A stretch of DNA of 39,591 bases from the NCBI GenBank assembly GCA_050486105.1, contig JBJHCR010000015.1:1-39591 (forward strand), given 5' to 3'. This document shows positions 32,060 to 39,515 of this stretch, in pieces. Every line of letters starts with the position of its first letter. Position 1 is the first letter of the stretch. The notes under the pieces were generated by a model that was not told where the DNA came from, ran no database searches, and worked only from the letters and a program-made list of their open reading frames with translations. The position numbers and the translations under genes were made by a program. Origin of the DNA: JAEXNA01 sp050486105. GTDB lineage: Bacteria; Vulcanimicrobiota; Xenobia; Xenobiales; JADMJV01.

Positions 32060-32881
32060 CTATTTCTGTCCCAGTTGAGACAAGCTCAAGTCCGATCTCC
32101 AGACCGCCGGTGTAGACACCGTCCCGGCAAAGGCGGCAAAGGTTGCCCCTAGGTTTCCCCCTGGGCCCGGCCCCGTCTGGAGGCCTCCGAAGCTCAAAGA
32201 GAAGGCAGTTTTGGTGGGTCCGCTCTCCTTTCTGAGCGCCTCGCCCACATCATAAACGTTGGTCTTTCCCGCCTCATCAGTGGCCACTCGGTCCACCGAA
32301 TCGGTGATGGCCACCCGAGACAGAACCTTGGATCCTCCAGGCCGCTCGGCATTCCCTATAGCCACCACATCGCCGTTGGGAAGTTTGAGGATCTGCCCCC
32401 GGTTTCCCATAGGTCGAAAGGTCTGTCCTCCATCAAGGGAAATGCGATCCCCTTGGATCAACAATCGCTTTGGCGAACCGCATTTGTCAGTGAAGGCGAT
32501 TCGCACCACCCCATCACCCCCACGCTCAACTTGGGTACCATTCGCTCCGGTGGCCATTTGGCCGGGCTGCAGTTCTTGAACCTCACCCGCCTGAGTTGGC
32601 GCTCCGCCGAGTCTCGGCGAACCAGGGTTCGCCCAAGCAGCCTGATTAGGGCCTCCGAGACTGGAGAAAAGTTGACCGAAATGTCCCCCCATCAATTCCT
32701 TGGCCACAGTCTGCAACCGCAGGAGTTTCTGGGCTTGCGGACCAAGCCGAAACGAATCCCAGCCCTCCGAGCCAGAGGTCGCCATGGACCTAGCAGACAT
32801 CGAGTGATTGGCTCGGCACATTCCTTGCTGGACCAGGTATCTTCGAGGGTGCTGAATTCGACAGTAAGTGTTCATTCTCAT
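32060..32881 (-). CDS. Unknown protein, 273 residues, with beta-rich repeat core
   Basis: Not recognised. ATG 32881 follows AAGGAAAG. The N-terminal ~90 residues are Ser/Gly/Gln-rich and unordered, with three Cys near the start. The centre (about 95-200) has short beta units: GDGVVRIAFTDKCGSPKRLL, GDRISLDGGQTFRPMG, RGQILKLPNGDVVAIGNAER, SKVLSRVAITDSVDRVATDE. The DGGQTF-like turn resembles Asp-box beta-propeller strands, although only a few are present. The C-terminal region is Gly/Pro-rich. No signal peptide or membrane helix. It lies 49 bp upstream of glgA in the same direction and is divergent from proC. Function unknown. Confidence 0.65.
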   Translation of the reverse strand: MRMNTYCRIQHPRRYLVQQGMCRANHSMSARSMATSGSEGWDSFRLGPQAQKLLRLQTVAKELMGGHFGQLFSSLGGPNQAAWANPGSPRLGGAPTQAGEVQELQPGQMATGANGTQVERGGDGVVRIAFTDKCGSPKRLLIQGDRISLDGGQTFRPMGNRGQILKLPNGDVVAIGNAERPGGSKVLSRVAITDSVDRVATDEAGKTNVYDVGEALRKESGPTKTAFSLSFGGLQTGPGPGGNLGATFAAFAGTVSTPAVWRSDLSLSQLGQK

Positions 32882-32941
32882 ATCATCTTTCCTTCAGAGT
32901 GTGTACTTCGGTAGGTCCAGATTACTTTGGGACGAGGTTTC

Positions 32942-32960
32942 TATACTGTGACGATCGTCA
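32942..32960 (+). promoter_or_regulatory. Probable proC -10 box and adjoining palindrome
   Basis: TATACT (32942-32947) is a good -10 sequence; one base later is the perfect 12-bp palindrome TGACGATCGTCA (32949-32960), placed at the expected transcription start. No clear -35 is visible, which fits an activator- or repressor-dependent promoter. It would drive proC with a ~120-nt leader. Confidence 0.4.
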
Positions 32961-33075
32961 TCCTTTGAAAGAAAACTCGGAAAATCGGATCGATACCGGG
33001 GAAACAACCTCGGAAGGAAGGGGTCCGAATCTCCCGGAATCCTCCCGTAAACCAGGTGAGGAGATCGCGCTATCC

Positions 33076-33921
33076 ATGTTGCTCAAGAAAAGAATTGGAT
33101 TTGTCGGTTCAGGCGTCATGGCTGAAGCGATCGTGCAAGGTCTCCTCAAGAATGACCTGATCGTCGCTGAGAATATCTGCTGCTCCGACCCCTACCCGGC
33201 TCGAGGAAAGGAGTTGGCAGAAAAATACGGTGTGCGGGTCACCGTAGACAATCGTGAAGCGGTGCAGCAAGCCGACCTAGTGGTCTTGGCAGTCAAGCCT
33301 CAGGTCTTACCCCAGGTCAGTCGCAGCCTTCACGGTCAATTGGGCCCAGAGCAACTCCTGCTCTCTATTTTGGCCGGCGTGAACAGCAAGACTTTGCGCC
33401 GAGGATTCGGCCATGACAGCATCGTGCGCAGTATGCCCAACACTCCGGCTCGAGTCAGTCAGGGCATGACCGTCTGGACCGCCACCAATCAGGTGACCGC
33501 CGAGCAAAGAGAGTTAACTCAAACTTTGCTTCGCGCCCTGGGAGAAGAAGTCTTCGTCTCCGACGAGTCCCAGTTGGACATGGCCACCGCCCTCTCGGGA
33601 ACCGGCCCGGCGTACGTCTTCCTCTTCATGGAGTCCCTGATCGACGCCGGAGTCCATATGGGATTCTCCCGGCGCGTGGCCGAACAGTTGGTGCTACAAA
33701 CAGTCAAGGGCTCGGTGGATTTTGCCTTGCAATCCCCTCATCATTTGGCGGAGTTGCGCAACCAGGTCACCTCCCCTGGAGGAACCACCGCCGATGCCCT
33801 CTATCACATGGAAAAAGGCGGTCTGCGCACGGTGCTCTCAAAGGCGGTCTTCGCCGCCTATAAAAAGTCTCAACTCCTGAGCACGGTACTCTCCGAAGAA
33901 GAGAGCGAAGACGATCTCTAA
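33076..33921 (+). CDS. proC: Pyrroline-5-carboxylate reductase
   Basis: A 281-residue NADPH-dependent enzyme that makes proline from 1-pyrroline-5-carboxylate. Start ATG 33076 gives KKRIGFVGSGVMAEAIVQGL, the Rossmann nucleotide site at the N-terminus; a GTG at 32899 would add 59 residues unlike the family. Later motifs are standard: VLAVKPQVLPQV, VRSMPNTPARVSQGMTVW, and the C-terminal helical signature ALSGTGPAYVFLFMESLIDA with QVTSPGGTTADAL. GAGGAG lies 12 bp before the ATG. It is followed without a clear gap by an ecfT-like frame whose coding begins right at the proC stop. Confidence 0.95.
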   Translation: MLLKKRIGFVGSGVMAEAIVQGLLKNDLIVAENICCSDPYPARGKELAEKYGVRVTVDNREAVQQADLVVLAVKPQVLPQVSRSLHGQLGPEQLLLSILAGVNSKTLRRGFGHDSIVRSMPNTPARVSQGMTVWTATNQVTAEQRELTQTLLRALGEEVFVSDESQLDMATALSGTGPAYVFLFMESLIDAGVHMGFSRRVAEQLVLQTVKGSVDFALQSPHHLAELRNQVTSPGGTTADALYHMEKGGLRTVLSKAVFAAYKKSQLLSTVLSEEESEDDL

Positions 33922-33937
33922 AGACCCCAGCGGGAGC

Positions 33938-34726
33938 TTCCTCGATGAGTTAGCCATCGGACGATATCTGCCCGGAGAGAGCGATTGGCACCGAGCCTCG
34001 GTCCCATGGAAAGCAGCAGTTTTGTCGGGGATAGCGCTGTTCTCGTTTCAACTCAAAAGCGCATTCGCCTTCGCACTTTTAGGGGCGGCGGTAGCCGGCC
34101 TAGCCGCCCGCTCGGGCATCCCTCAAAAGCTGTTCTGGAGAAGTCTCAGGCCCGTCACCCTGTTGGCTTGGCTGACCATGCTGGCCGGGGCCTTCTTGAA
34201 TCACCCCGAGGCCTCTATGCAAAACCTGGTTTTTTCCTGGCAGGGTTTGCAAGTTGGAGCCCTCTTTGCCGCTCGACTCTTCCTGATCACTCTCCTCACC
34301 ACTATCTTCTTTCTCACCACGAGACCCCAACTCGCAATCCGATTTGGAGTGCGCTTGCTCACCCCCCTCCGGCTCCTCGGCATCGATCGCACCGAATTGA
34401 CACTGCTGGTTCATCTAGCCTATCGCTTTGTGCCTCTCCTCACTCGAGAGGTCAAAGACATGCGACTGGGGCTGCAAGCCCGCGGACTCCCTCCGCCTCG
34501 CGGGCTCTGGAACCGGCTGAAGGAGGGCGGTGAACGGCTCACCTTCCTTCTTCTGGGAGCCCTGCAAAAAGCCGAAACGGCCGCCTTTGCCCTGGAGCAG
34601 CGAAGAGTCCTGGAGCAATGGCAAGAGTCCCCTCAAGACACACCCCAAGGGCTGGGAGGCCTGAGCGCCTTCGCTTTACTCTTGCTTGGACTTGTGCTGG
34701 TCTCGTACGGGAGGCCGTGGTGGTGA
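33938..34726 (+). CDS. ecfT: ECF transporter transmembrane subunit EcfT-like
   Basis: A membrane protein of about 262 residues. FLDELAIGRYLPGESDWHRA at the N-terminus matches the EcfT start (usually MLD.LT.GQY.PGDS), so coding begins upstream of the TTG at 34022. The frame is open from 33881 but has no ATG, GTG or TTG before 34022. Five hydrophobic helices follow, then the coupling helices with VHLAYRFVPLLTREVKDMRL and GLQARG, the Ala-Arg-Gly signature that docks on the ATPase pair EcfA. The family imports vitamins or metals with substrate-specific S subunits; none is in the window. The end overlaps truA by 4 bp (GTGA). Start is unresolved (see findings). Confidence 0.85.
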   Translation, partial: FLDELAIGRYLPGESDWHRASVPWKAAVLSGIALFSFQLKSAFAFALLGAAVAGLAARSGIPQKLFWRSLRPVTLLAWLTMLAGAFLNHPEASMQNLVFSWQGLQVGALFAARLFLITLLTTIFFLTTRPQLAIRFGVRLLTPLRLLGIDRTELTLLVHLAYRFVPLLTREVKDMRLGLQARGLPPPRGLWNRLKEGGERLTFLLLGALQKAETAAFALEQRRVLEQWQESPQDTPQGLGGLSAFALLLLGLVLVSYGRPWW

Positions 34727-35568
34727 AATACGTTCTGGAGATCGGATATGACGGCACGGCTTTTTCTGGGTTCCAACGTCAATCCGAGGCACTCTCGGTC
34801 CAAGGTGAACTCGAGCGAGGCTTGAGTCTGCTTTTCAATACGCCCATCACACTTTCCGGAGCCGGTCGCACTGATGCCGGAGTGCACGCCTTGGGACAAG
34901 TGGTGGCCTTCAGCCACCAACAGCTTTGGGAGGCAGCGCCATTGGGCCGAGGTCTCCAAAGCGTTCTCAGAGGACCCATTTGCATCCATCGGGTAGCGGT
35001 GCTCGAAGCCCACGATCCGTTCCATCCCCGTTATAGTGCCAAGAGCCGCACTTATCTCTACTTCTTGATTCCTCAATGCCAACCTCTGGAGGCACTCTTC
35101 CACCGCAAGCAGGCGTGGTGCTTATCGGCCGGCCTTGACCTGGAGGCCATGTCCCACACCTTCCCGTTGCTCCTGGGACAGCACGATTTCTCGACCTACT
35201 CGTTCCGTAGTACAGAGAAGAGTTGCCGGATTCGCGACCTCCTGGCGTTGAAATTCGCAGCCCCCCCCCTTTCGGTGTCTCTTCCTACCCACGGCCTTTG
35301 CCTACGGGTCACCGCCAACGGCTTCTTGCGACGAATGGTCCGTTACCTGGTGGCCCAATTGGTGGAGGTGGGGCAAGGACTTACCTGTCCTGAGGTGGTG
35401 AGCGAGCGACTTGCGGCGACCAACCCCGATCTGGCTCCTCACCCGGCACCGAGCCATGGTCTCTATCTAGAAAAGGTCGAATTCCCCAATGACCCCTTCG
35501 AGGCCTCGGGCAACGCCAGACAGTCCTGGCGAGCAAATTGGTCCGAAAAGATTCGCTGGGACCACTAG
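34723..35568 (+). CDS. truA: tRNA pseudouridine(38-40) synthase
   Basis: About 282 residues. Three successive GTG codons (34717, 34720, 34723) precede AAATACGTT; GGGAGG at 34709-34714 gives the best spacing to 34723, so I use it, and it overlaps the EcfT stop by 4 bp. KYVLEIGYDGTAFSGFQRQS is the family N-terminus. SGAGRTDAGVHALGQV carries the catalytic Asp (about residue 51). RVTANGFLRRMVRYLVAQLV is the conserved C-terminal tRNA-binding segment. The enzyme isomerises uridines in the anticodon stem-loop. The ecfT-truA order is common in bacteria. The TAG stop coincides with the CTAG at the start of a MITE-like element. Confidence 0.95.
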   Translation: MKYVLEIGYDGTAFSGFQRQSEALSVQGELERGLSLLFNTPITLSGAGRTDAGVHALGQVVAFSHQQLWEAAPLGRGLQSVLRGPICIHRVAVLEAHDPFHPRYSAKSRTYLYFLIPQCQPLEALFHRKQAWCLSAGLDLEAMSHTFPLLLGQHDFSTYSFRSTEKSCRIRDLLALKFAAPPLSVSLPTHGLCLRVTANGFLRRMVRYLVAQLVEVGQGLTCPEVVSERLAATNPDLAPHPAPSHGLYLEKVEFPNDPFEASGNARQSWRANWSEKIRWDH

Positions 35569-35726
35569 TCTCTCATTCCGCACTTCTCGGACAAAGTACT
35601 TAGCCTGGCCTGTTTTCATTCCTTGTCAAGCACATTTCCACAGTTCAGGAAGAATTCTGGGTGACGTTTGCTTCATATAGTCCTGGTTTTGGTAACTATT
35701 TTGAGAAGTGCGGAATGTGAGACTAG
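35565..35726. mobile_element. MITE-like element, family B, 162 bp
   Basis: CTAGTCTCTCATTCCGCACT opens at 35565 and its inverted complement closes at 35726; arms of 24 bp differ at one position. CTAG at each end fits a YTAR-type target duplication. The ~110-bp interior has no gene. The left CTAG holds the truA stop codon. Confidence 0.7.
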
Positions 35727-35735
35727 AAGGCAAAA

Positions 35736-35753
35736 CGAAAACCTAGGTTTTCG
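35736..35753. repeat. Perfect 18-bp palindrome
   Basis: CGAAAACCTAGGTTTTCG is perfectly self-complementary, centred on CCTAGG, between two MITE-like elements. It could be a dimeric protein binding site or a remnant of an inverted-repeat end. Confidence 0.8.
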
Positions 35754-35807
35754 GGCAAACTTCGACAAATGGGATACTAGGAGGGGCCGCTTTAATGCCC
35801 CCAGAAT

Positions 35808-35972
35808 CTAGTGCTCTGTCAAACCTAAGAATTGGGGTTGGGCCGGAGATCCATCAATTCTGATTTCATCAATTCTCGGTTACGTACAACCCGGTACGCG
35901 CCCTCGAATTGATTTTCTCAGAATTGCGCCTCTCCACCCCAACCCGCAAACTTAAGCTTGACAGAGCACTAG
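35808..35972. mobile_element. MITE-like element, family C, 165 bp
   Basis: CTAGTGCTCTGTCAAACCTA starts at 35808 and its inverted complement ends at 35972; arms of 22 bp differ at two positions, with weaker inward similarity (GGGGTTGGGCCGGAG against GGGTTGGGGTGGAG). Both ends are CTAG. No coding capacity. With the family B element and the palindrome it fills the 433-bp gene-free stretch between truA and the next ORF. Confidence 0.7.
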
Positions 35973-36001
35973 GCTGAATCCAAAGCGTTCGGAAATGAGA
36001 T

Positions 36002-36292
36002 TTGAGACCGTTGAGATACGTAAGTGAAGAACAACTCACCCAGGCCGCCCACACTCTCGGAGAGGCCGCCGCTCAATGTGACCCGAGCGAAAAAGAAATC
36101 ATTCGGCAACTCTACGCCAGGGTGCAGCAATTTGCGGAAGAACAGAGAACTCGAGGGGTGAGCATCGATCGTTCGGCTTTTTTTGCCGCCGGCCTAATCC
36201 TGCACCCGGACCTTAAGGACCAGGTCGTCCTTGAGGCCGCTCGATCCTATATCGAACTCGATCGCCTCTTTGTTATCACCCACTCGGCCTAA
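36002..36292 (+). CDS. Small unknown helical protein
   Basis: A 96-residue protein from TTG 36002 (a second TTG at 36011 is possible); GGA lies 8-9 nt before the first. Almost entirely helical and charged: YVSEEQLTQAAHTLGEAAAQ, SEKEIIRQLYARVQQFAEEQ, SAFFAAGLILHPDLKDQVVL, EAARSYIELDRLFVITHSA. No signal peptide or membrane segment, one Cys. I recognise no family. It stands alone between the MITE-like cluster and the min operon, 151 bp before minC, with an AT-rich promoter-like region in between. Confidence 0.55.
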   Translation: MRPLRYVSEEQLTQAAHTLGEAAAQCDPSEKEIIRQLYARVQQFAEEQRTRGVSIDRSAFFAAGLILHPDLKDQVVLEAARSYIELDRLFVITHSA

Positions 36293-36419
36293 TCCCCGAG
36301 ATTCTTCTAGGAGACGTAAAGACTCAGTCTCTCAGCGTTGAGCAGCCCAGAATAAATATTGAATTTTCTCCAAATAAATTTGAATTTCCAAAGGATTTTT
36401 TTCAAGCACCTGAGAACTT

Positions 36420-36434
36420 CTCCTGAGAGAGGAG
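36420..36434 (+). promoter_or_regulatory. Hairpin enclosing the minC ribosome binding site
   Basis: CTCCT (36420-36424), loop GAGAG, AGGAG (36430-36434), the last being the Shine-Dalgarno of minC (ATG 36444). A short stem that would mask the site when folded. Confidence 0.35.
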
Positions 36435-36443
36435 TCCTTCTGC

Positions 36444-37469
36444 ATGGCCACCGCTTCCCTGAATTCTGGCATGGTACTCAAAAATACCCGTCACGGGCTG
36501 CTGGCTTCTTTGCGAGAAGACGCCGATTGGTTAACCCTCATCTCTGAGATTGACGCCCTCAAGGCCCGAGGCCTGGAGGCTCTAGACGATAATGCGGTCA
36601 CTTTCGATCTTGGCTGGAGAGAGATCTCTTCTGCCCAGTTCGACCTTCTTATTGAAAGTCTTCACAAGCAAGGCCTCAAGTGCCGAGGCATCTTAAGCAC
36701 CTCGCATCAAACCCGCACGGTAGCCGAAGAGCGTGGTTATCGTGCCATCATCGGTCGCCTAGGTCTAGCCAAGCATCAGGGACGCCAACTGCGCCGAGCT
36801 GTGACCCCGCCTCACGTGGTTGAGCCCCCGGCTGCTGCCATCGACGAAGCGGCGACGACCCATCCCGTTGAACCCCTCCCGGAGGCCGCCGCAGATTCGT
36901 CGGTTCAGTCCTTGACGAAGCAGACTGAAGAGGACCCGGAAGCTGCTGTCAATTCAGAAAATGACGCCGAATCCCAGGGTCAAACCATAGACTCTCGATC
37001 GACTCCTCCGGAAACCCTTGAGAACTCGACCCCATCGGCGTCTGCTCTAGAAGCGAAGGTCTCAGTCCTCGATCCTGAGGTGGATGAAGCTGCCCCCCAA
37101 ACGGCACCAAGTTTCGGGGATGAAGAGCCAACCTTGTACTTGAGGAGAACTTTGCGTTCGGGGCAAAGGGTGGTCTTCGCAGGGAACGTGGTGGTCCTTG
37201 GTGACGTGAATCCGGGAGCCCAGGTGGAAGCCGATGGGGACATCGTAGTTCTTGGACATCTGCGCGGTTCGGTCCATGCAGGATGCGAAGGCGACTCGGG
37301 AGCCACGGTGATCGCCAGTTCCCTCGCAGCCACCCAGCTCCGCATTGCAGATGCCTTCTATCAGCAGACCAACGACCGGCAATTTTTTAAGAAATCTTCA
37401 CAGAATGGGACTATGCGGGCCCGACTCTCCGATCGTAAGATCGTGGTCGAACCGCTTCCCGTGCGATAA
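36444..37469 (+). CDS. minC: Septum site-determining protein MinC
   Basis: A 341-residue inhibitor of FtsZ assembly. The N-terminal domain (about 5-118: RHGLLASLREDADWLTLISE, VTFDLGWREISSAQFDLLIE) matches MinC-N. A ~105-residue acidic, Pro/Ser-rich linker follows, which is much longer than in E. coli. The C-terminal beta-helix (YLRRTLRSGQRVVFAGNVVV, GDVNPGAQVEADGDIVVLGH, LRGSVHAGCEG) is the MinD- and septum-binding domain and ends in the usual ARLSDRKIVVEP. ATG 36444 follows GAGAGGAG. It heads minC-minD-minE, the complete oscillating Min set. Confidence 0.95.
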   Translation: MATASLNSGMVLKNTRHGLLASLREDADWLTLISEIDALKARGLEALDDNAVTFDLGWREISSAQFDLLIESLHKQGLKCRGILSTSHQTRTVAEERGYRAIIGRLGLAKHQGRQLRRAVTPPHVVEPPAAAIDEAATTHPVEPLPEAAADSSVQSLTKQTEEDPEAAVNSENDAESQGQTIDSRSTPPETLENSTPSASALEAKVSVLDPEVDEAAPQTAPSFGDEEPTLYLRRTLRSGQRVVFAGNVVVLGDVNPGAQVEADGDIVVLGHLRGSVHAGCEGDSGATVIASSLAATQLRIADAFYQQTNDRQFFKKSSQNGTMRARLSDRKIVVEPLPVR

Positions 37470-37486
37470 GCAGAAAGGGCAAAAGA

Positions 37487-38296
37487 GTGGGCAAAGTCAT
37501 AGTTGTAACATCAGGCAAGGGGGGGGTTGGCAAAACCACCGCCACGGCAAACATAGGTGCCGGATTGGCCTCTCAGGGACATTCCGTGGTCCTGATCGAC
37601 ACCGATATAGGATTGAGGAATCTGGATTTGGTTCTTGGGCTGGAGAATCGAATAGTTTTTGATTTGGTGGACGTGGTGGAAGGAAAATGTCGAAGTGTCC
37701 GTCAGGCCCTAATCAAAGACAAGCGCTTCGATAACCTCTTCATTCTGGCATCAGCTCAGAGCCGTGAAAAAGACTCGGTGAAGCCGGCCCAGATGAAGAA
37801 GCTGTGCGACGAAATGAAAAGCTCCTACGACTTCATTCTTCTCGACTGCCCGGCTGGAATCGAAATGGGATTCAAGAACGCCATCGCCGGAGCGGACGAG
37901 GCCATCGTGGTGACCAATCCTGAAGTCTCGGCGGTCCGCGATGCCGACCGTATTGTGGGACTGCTGGAAGCAGCAGAGATCTCCAAGATTCGCCTCCTAC
38001 TTAACCGAGTTCGTTTGGGCCTGATCGCTCGCGGACAGATGCTCTCGGTGGACGACATCCAAGACATCCTCAGCATTGAACTGCTCGGGCAGGTGCCTGA
38101 AGATGAAAGAATCGTGCACTCTTCCAATAAGGGGGAACCAGCCATTCTTGACCCTCGCTCCAAGGCCGGAAACGCGTATCGCAACGTGGTTGCCCGAATT
38201 CTGGATCCCGAGGTTCCGATGCAGAATCCTGACACCTCTATTTGGAGCCGCCTGCGACGCGCTCTCACTGCCGACCTCGGCGCTCAAGCCGGATAG
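37487..38296 (+). CDS. minD: Septum site-determining ATPase MinD
   Basis: A 269-residue deviant Walker ATPase. KVIVVTSGKGGVGKTTATAN carries the signature Lys and P-loop; VLIDTDIGLRNLDLVLGLEN is the switch region; YDFILLDCPAGIEMGFKNAI is Walker B. The C-terminal amphipathic stretch SIWSRLRRALTADLG is the probable membrane-targeting helix. It starts at GTG 37487 after AGAAAGGGC, 17 bp after minC, and is followed by minE after 15 bp. ATP-bound MinD dimerises on the membrane and recruits MinC; MinE releases it. Confidence 0.96.
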   Translation: MGKVIVVTSGKGGVGKTTATANIGAGLASQGHSVVLIDTDIGLRNLDLVLGLENRIVFDLVDVVEGKCRSVRQALIKDKRFDNLFILASAQSREKDSVKPAQMKKLCDEMKSSYDFILLDCPAGIEMGFKNAIAGADEAIVVTNPEVSAVRDADRIVGLLEAAEISKIRLLLNRVRLGLIARGQMLSVDDIQDILSIELLGQVPEDERIVHSSNKGEPAILDPRSKAGNAYRNVVARILDPEVPMQNPDTSIWSRLRRALTADLGAQAG

Positions 38297-38311
38297 TTCA
38301 AGGAGGAGATC

Positions 38312-38707
38312 ATGAACGAACTTTTAATGAAAATGCCCCTCTTCCACCGCTGGTTCGCCCCCAAGGAAGACTCTCGGGCTGCAGCCAAAAACCGCCTCAA
38401 GGCCGCCCTAGTGGGAGATCGACAAACGGTGGCTCCCCAGTTGATGAATTGCCTTCAGAAGGACATCGAAGTCTGCGTGGCTCGCTATCTCAAGGCGGAC
38501 CAAGAGGGCGCGGTGTACAAACTTACCGACCATAACGGTAAGATGACTCTGTCAGTGGAGGTTCCGGTGATCTCGGTGTTGAGGCAGGCGTCCTTGCCCG
38601 AAGAGGCCCTCAAAGAGGAAAAGGCCGAGGAATCTATCGAACTCAAGCTGCATGACCGCAAACTCCGAAAAGGCCGAAAGCGAAGAGCTCGATCCTTCGA
38701 AGAGTGA
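38312..38707 (+). CDS. minE: Cell division topological specificity factor MinE
   Basis: A 131-residue protein. After a short amphipathic start, SRAAAKNRLKAALVGDRQTV holds the anti-MinCD helix and LMNCLQKDIEVCVARYLKAD, VYKLTDHNGKMTLSVEVPVI the dimerisation domain, as in E. coli MinE. About 35 extra C-terminal residues are strongly charged (KEEKAEESIELKLHDRKLRK) and end in GRKRRARSFEE. AAGGAGGAGATC before the ATG is an excellent ribosome site. The last 56 bp overlap the start of the receiver-HPt gene. Confidence 0.92.
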   Translation: MNELLMKMPLFHRWFAPKEDSRAAAKNRLKAALVGDRQTVAPQLMNCLQKDIEVCVARYLKADQEGAVYKLTDHNGKMTLSVEVPVISVLRQASLPEEALKEEKAEESIELKLHDRKLRKGRKRRARSFEE

Positions 38708-39500
38708 TCCGGTCCCCATCTGGTTGGTGAACGACGACACCTCCCAGCTGATGATCCAAGAGCGAGTTCTGGGCCGGGGCGACTTCAGAGTGCGGTCGTT
38801 TGTCTCGCCCTTGGAAGCCATCGCAGCAGCTCGCCGAGAACCGTCCCCACCATTTCTGGTCACTGACACCAACATGCCCGGAATGTCGGGCATGGAGTTG
38901 GCCCGCTTTTGGTGCGACCTGCACTCAGACGCAAGAATCTTGGTGCTCTCGGCCAGTTCCCTGATGCCCGAGCAGGAAGATGAGTTCAAAACGCTCTCAC
39001 CAACAGCGGTCCATTTGCTCTCATCTTACCGAATTGGGGACCTGATCTCCCAGGCTCGACAGTGGTTCCTCCAAGAGAACCAACAGCAGGAGAGCGAGGT
39101 CACAAAGACTCCCTTGGAAGCTGCTTCTTCCCCACGGGGCCCGGACGCAGCTCCTTACGACGAGGTCGTCTGGAGCAAACTGCTCACTTTGGGAGGGGCT
39201 ACGTTTCTTTCTCGAGCTCTGCAGCGCTTCGCCACCAATGGCAACAGCAAGCTAGAGCAAATGGAGCAAGCCGCAAACCGCTCGGACTGGTCCACCATCC
39301 ACGCCTGCGCACATTCGTTGAAAGGCTCTGCGGGTTTGGTGGGGGCCAACATGCTGCTGCAGGCCTGCGATCGCTTAGAAATGCTGACCGCCGCAGAAAG
39401 CGGTGCCCAGGCCCTCCAGAAGCAGGAAGCCTTGAGTGGGGTTCAGGAGGCCTGGAGCATCTGTCTTGACGCCCTTCCACCCGACGTGGACCGTACATAG
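38652..39500 (+). CDS. Receiver-HPt protein overlapping minE
   Basis: A 282-residue cytoplasmic phosphorelay protein. The receiver (about 22-140) has acidic residues in VNDD, the acceptor Asp at 72 (LVTDTNMPGMSG) and Ser in LVLSASS. The conserved Lys near the end seems replaced (HLLSSYRIGD). The HPt domain (about 172-275) has TIHACAHSLKGSAGLVGANM with His at about 221. The 56-bp overlap with minE, in a different frame, couples it to the Min operon. No output or DNA-binding domain, so it probably relays phosphate between the hybrid kinase type and a regulator. ATG 38652 lacks a clear ribosome site. Confidence 0.85.
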   Translation: MTANSEKAESEELDPSKSDPVPIWLVNDDTSQLMIQERVLGRGDFRVRSFVSPLEAIAAARREPSPPFLVTDTNMPGMSGMELARFWCDLHSDARILVLSASSLMPEQEDEFKTLSPTAVHLLSSYRIGDLISQARQWFLQENQQQESEVTKTPLEAASSPRGPDAAPYDEVVWSKLLTLGGATFLSRALQRFATNGNSKLEQMEQAANRSDWSTIHACAHSLKGSAGLVGANMLLQACDRLEMLTAAESGAQALQKQEALSGVQEAWSICLDALPPDVDRT

Positions 39501-39515
39501 ACGGTGACCACCATA

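Noticed and set aside
32899..33075. 59-residue N-terminal extension of ProC
   Set aside because: The Rossmann fold begins at MLLKKRIGFVG (33076), and the upstream part holds the promoter-like palindrome.
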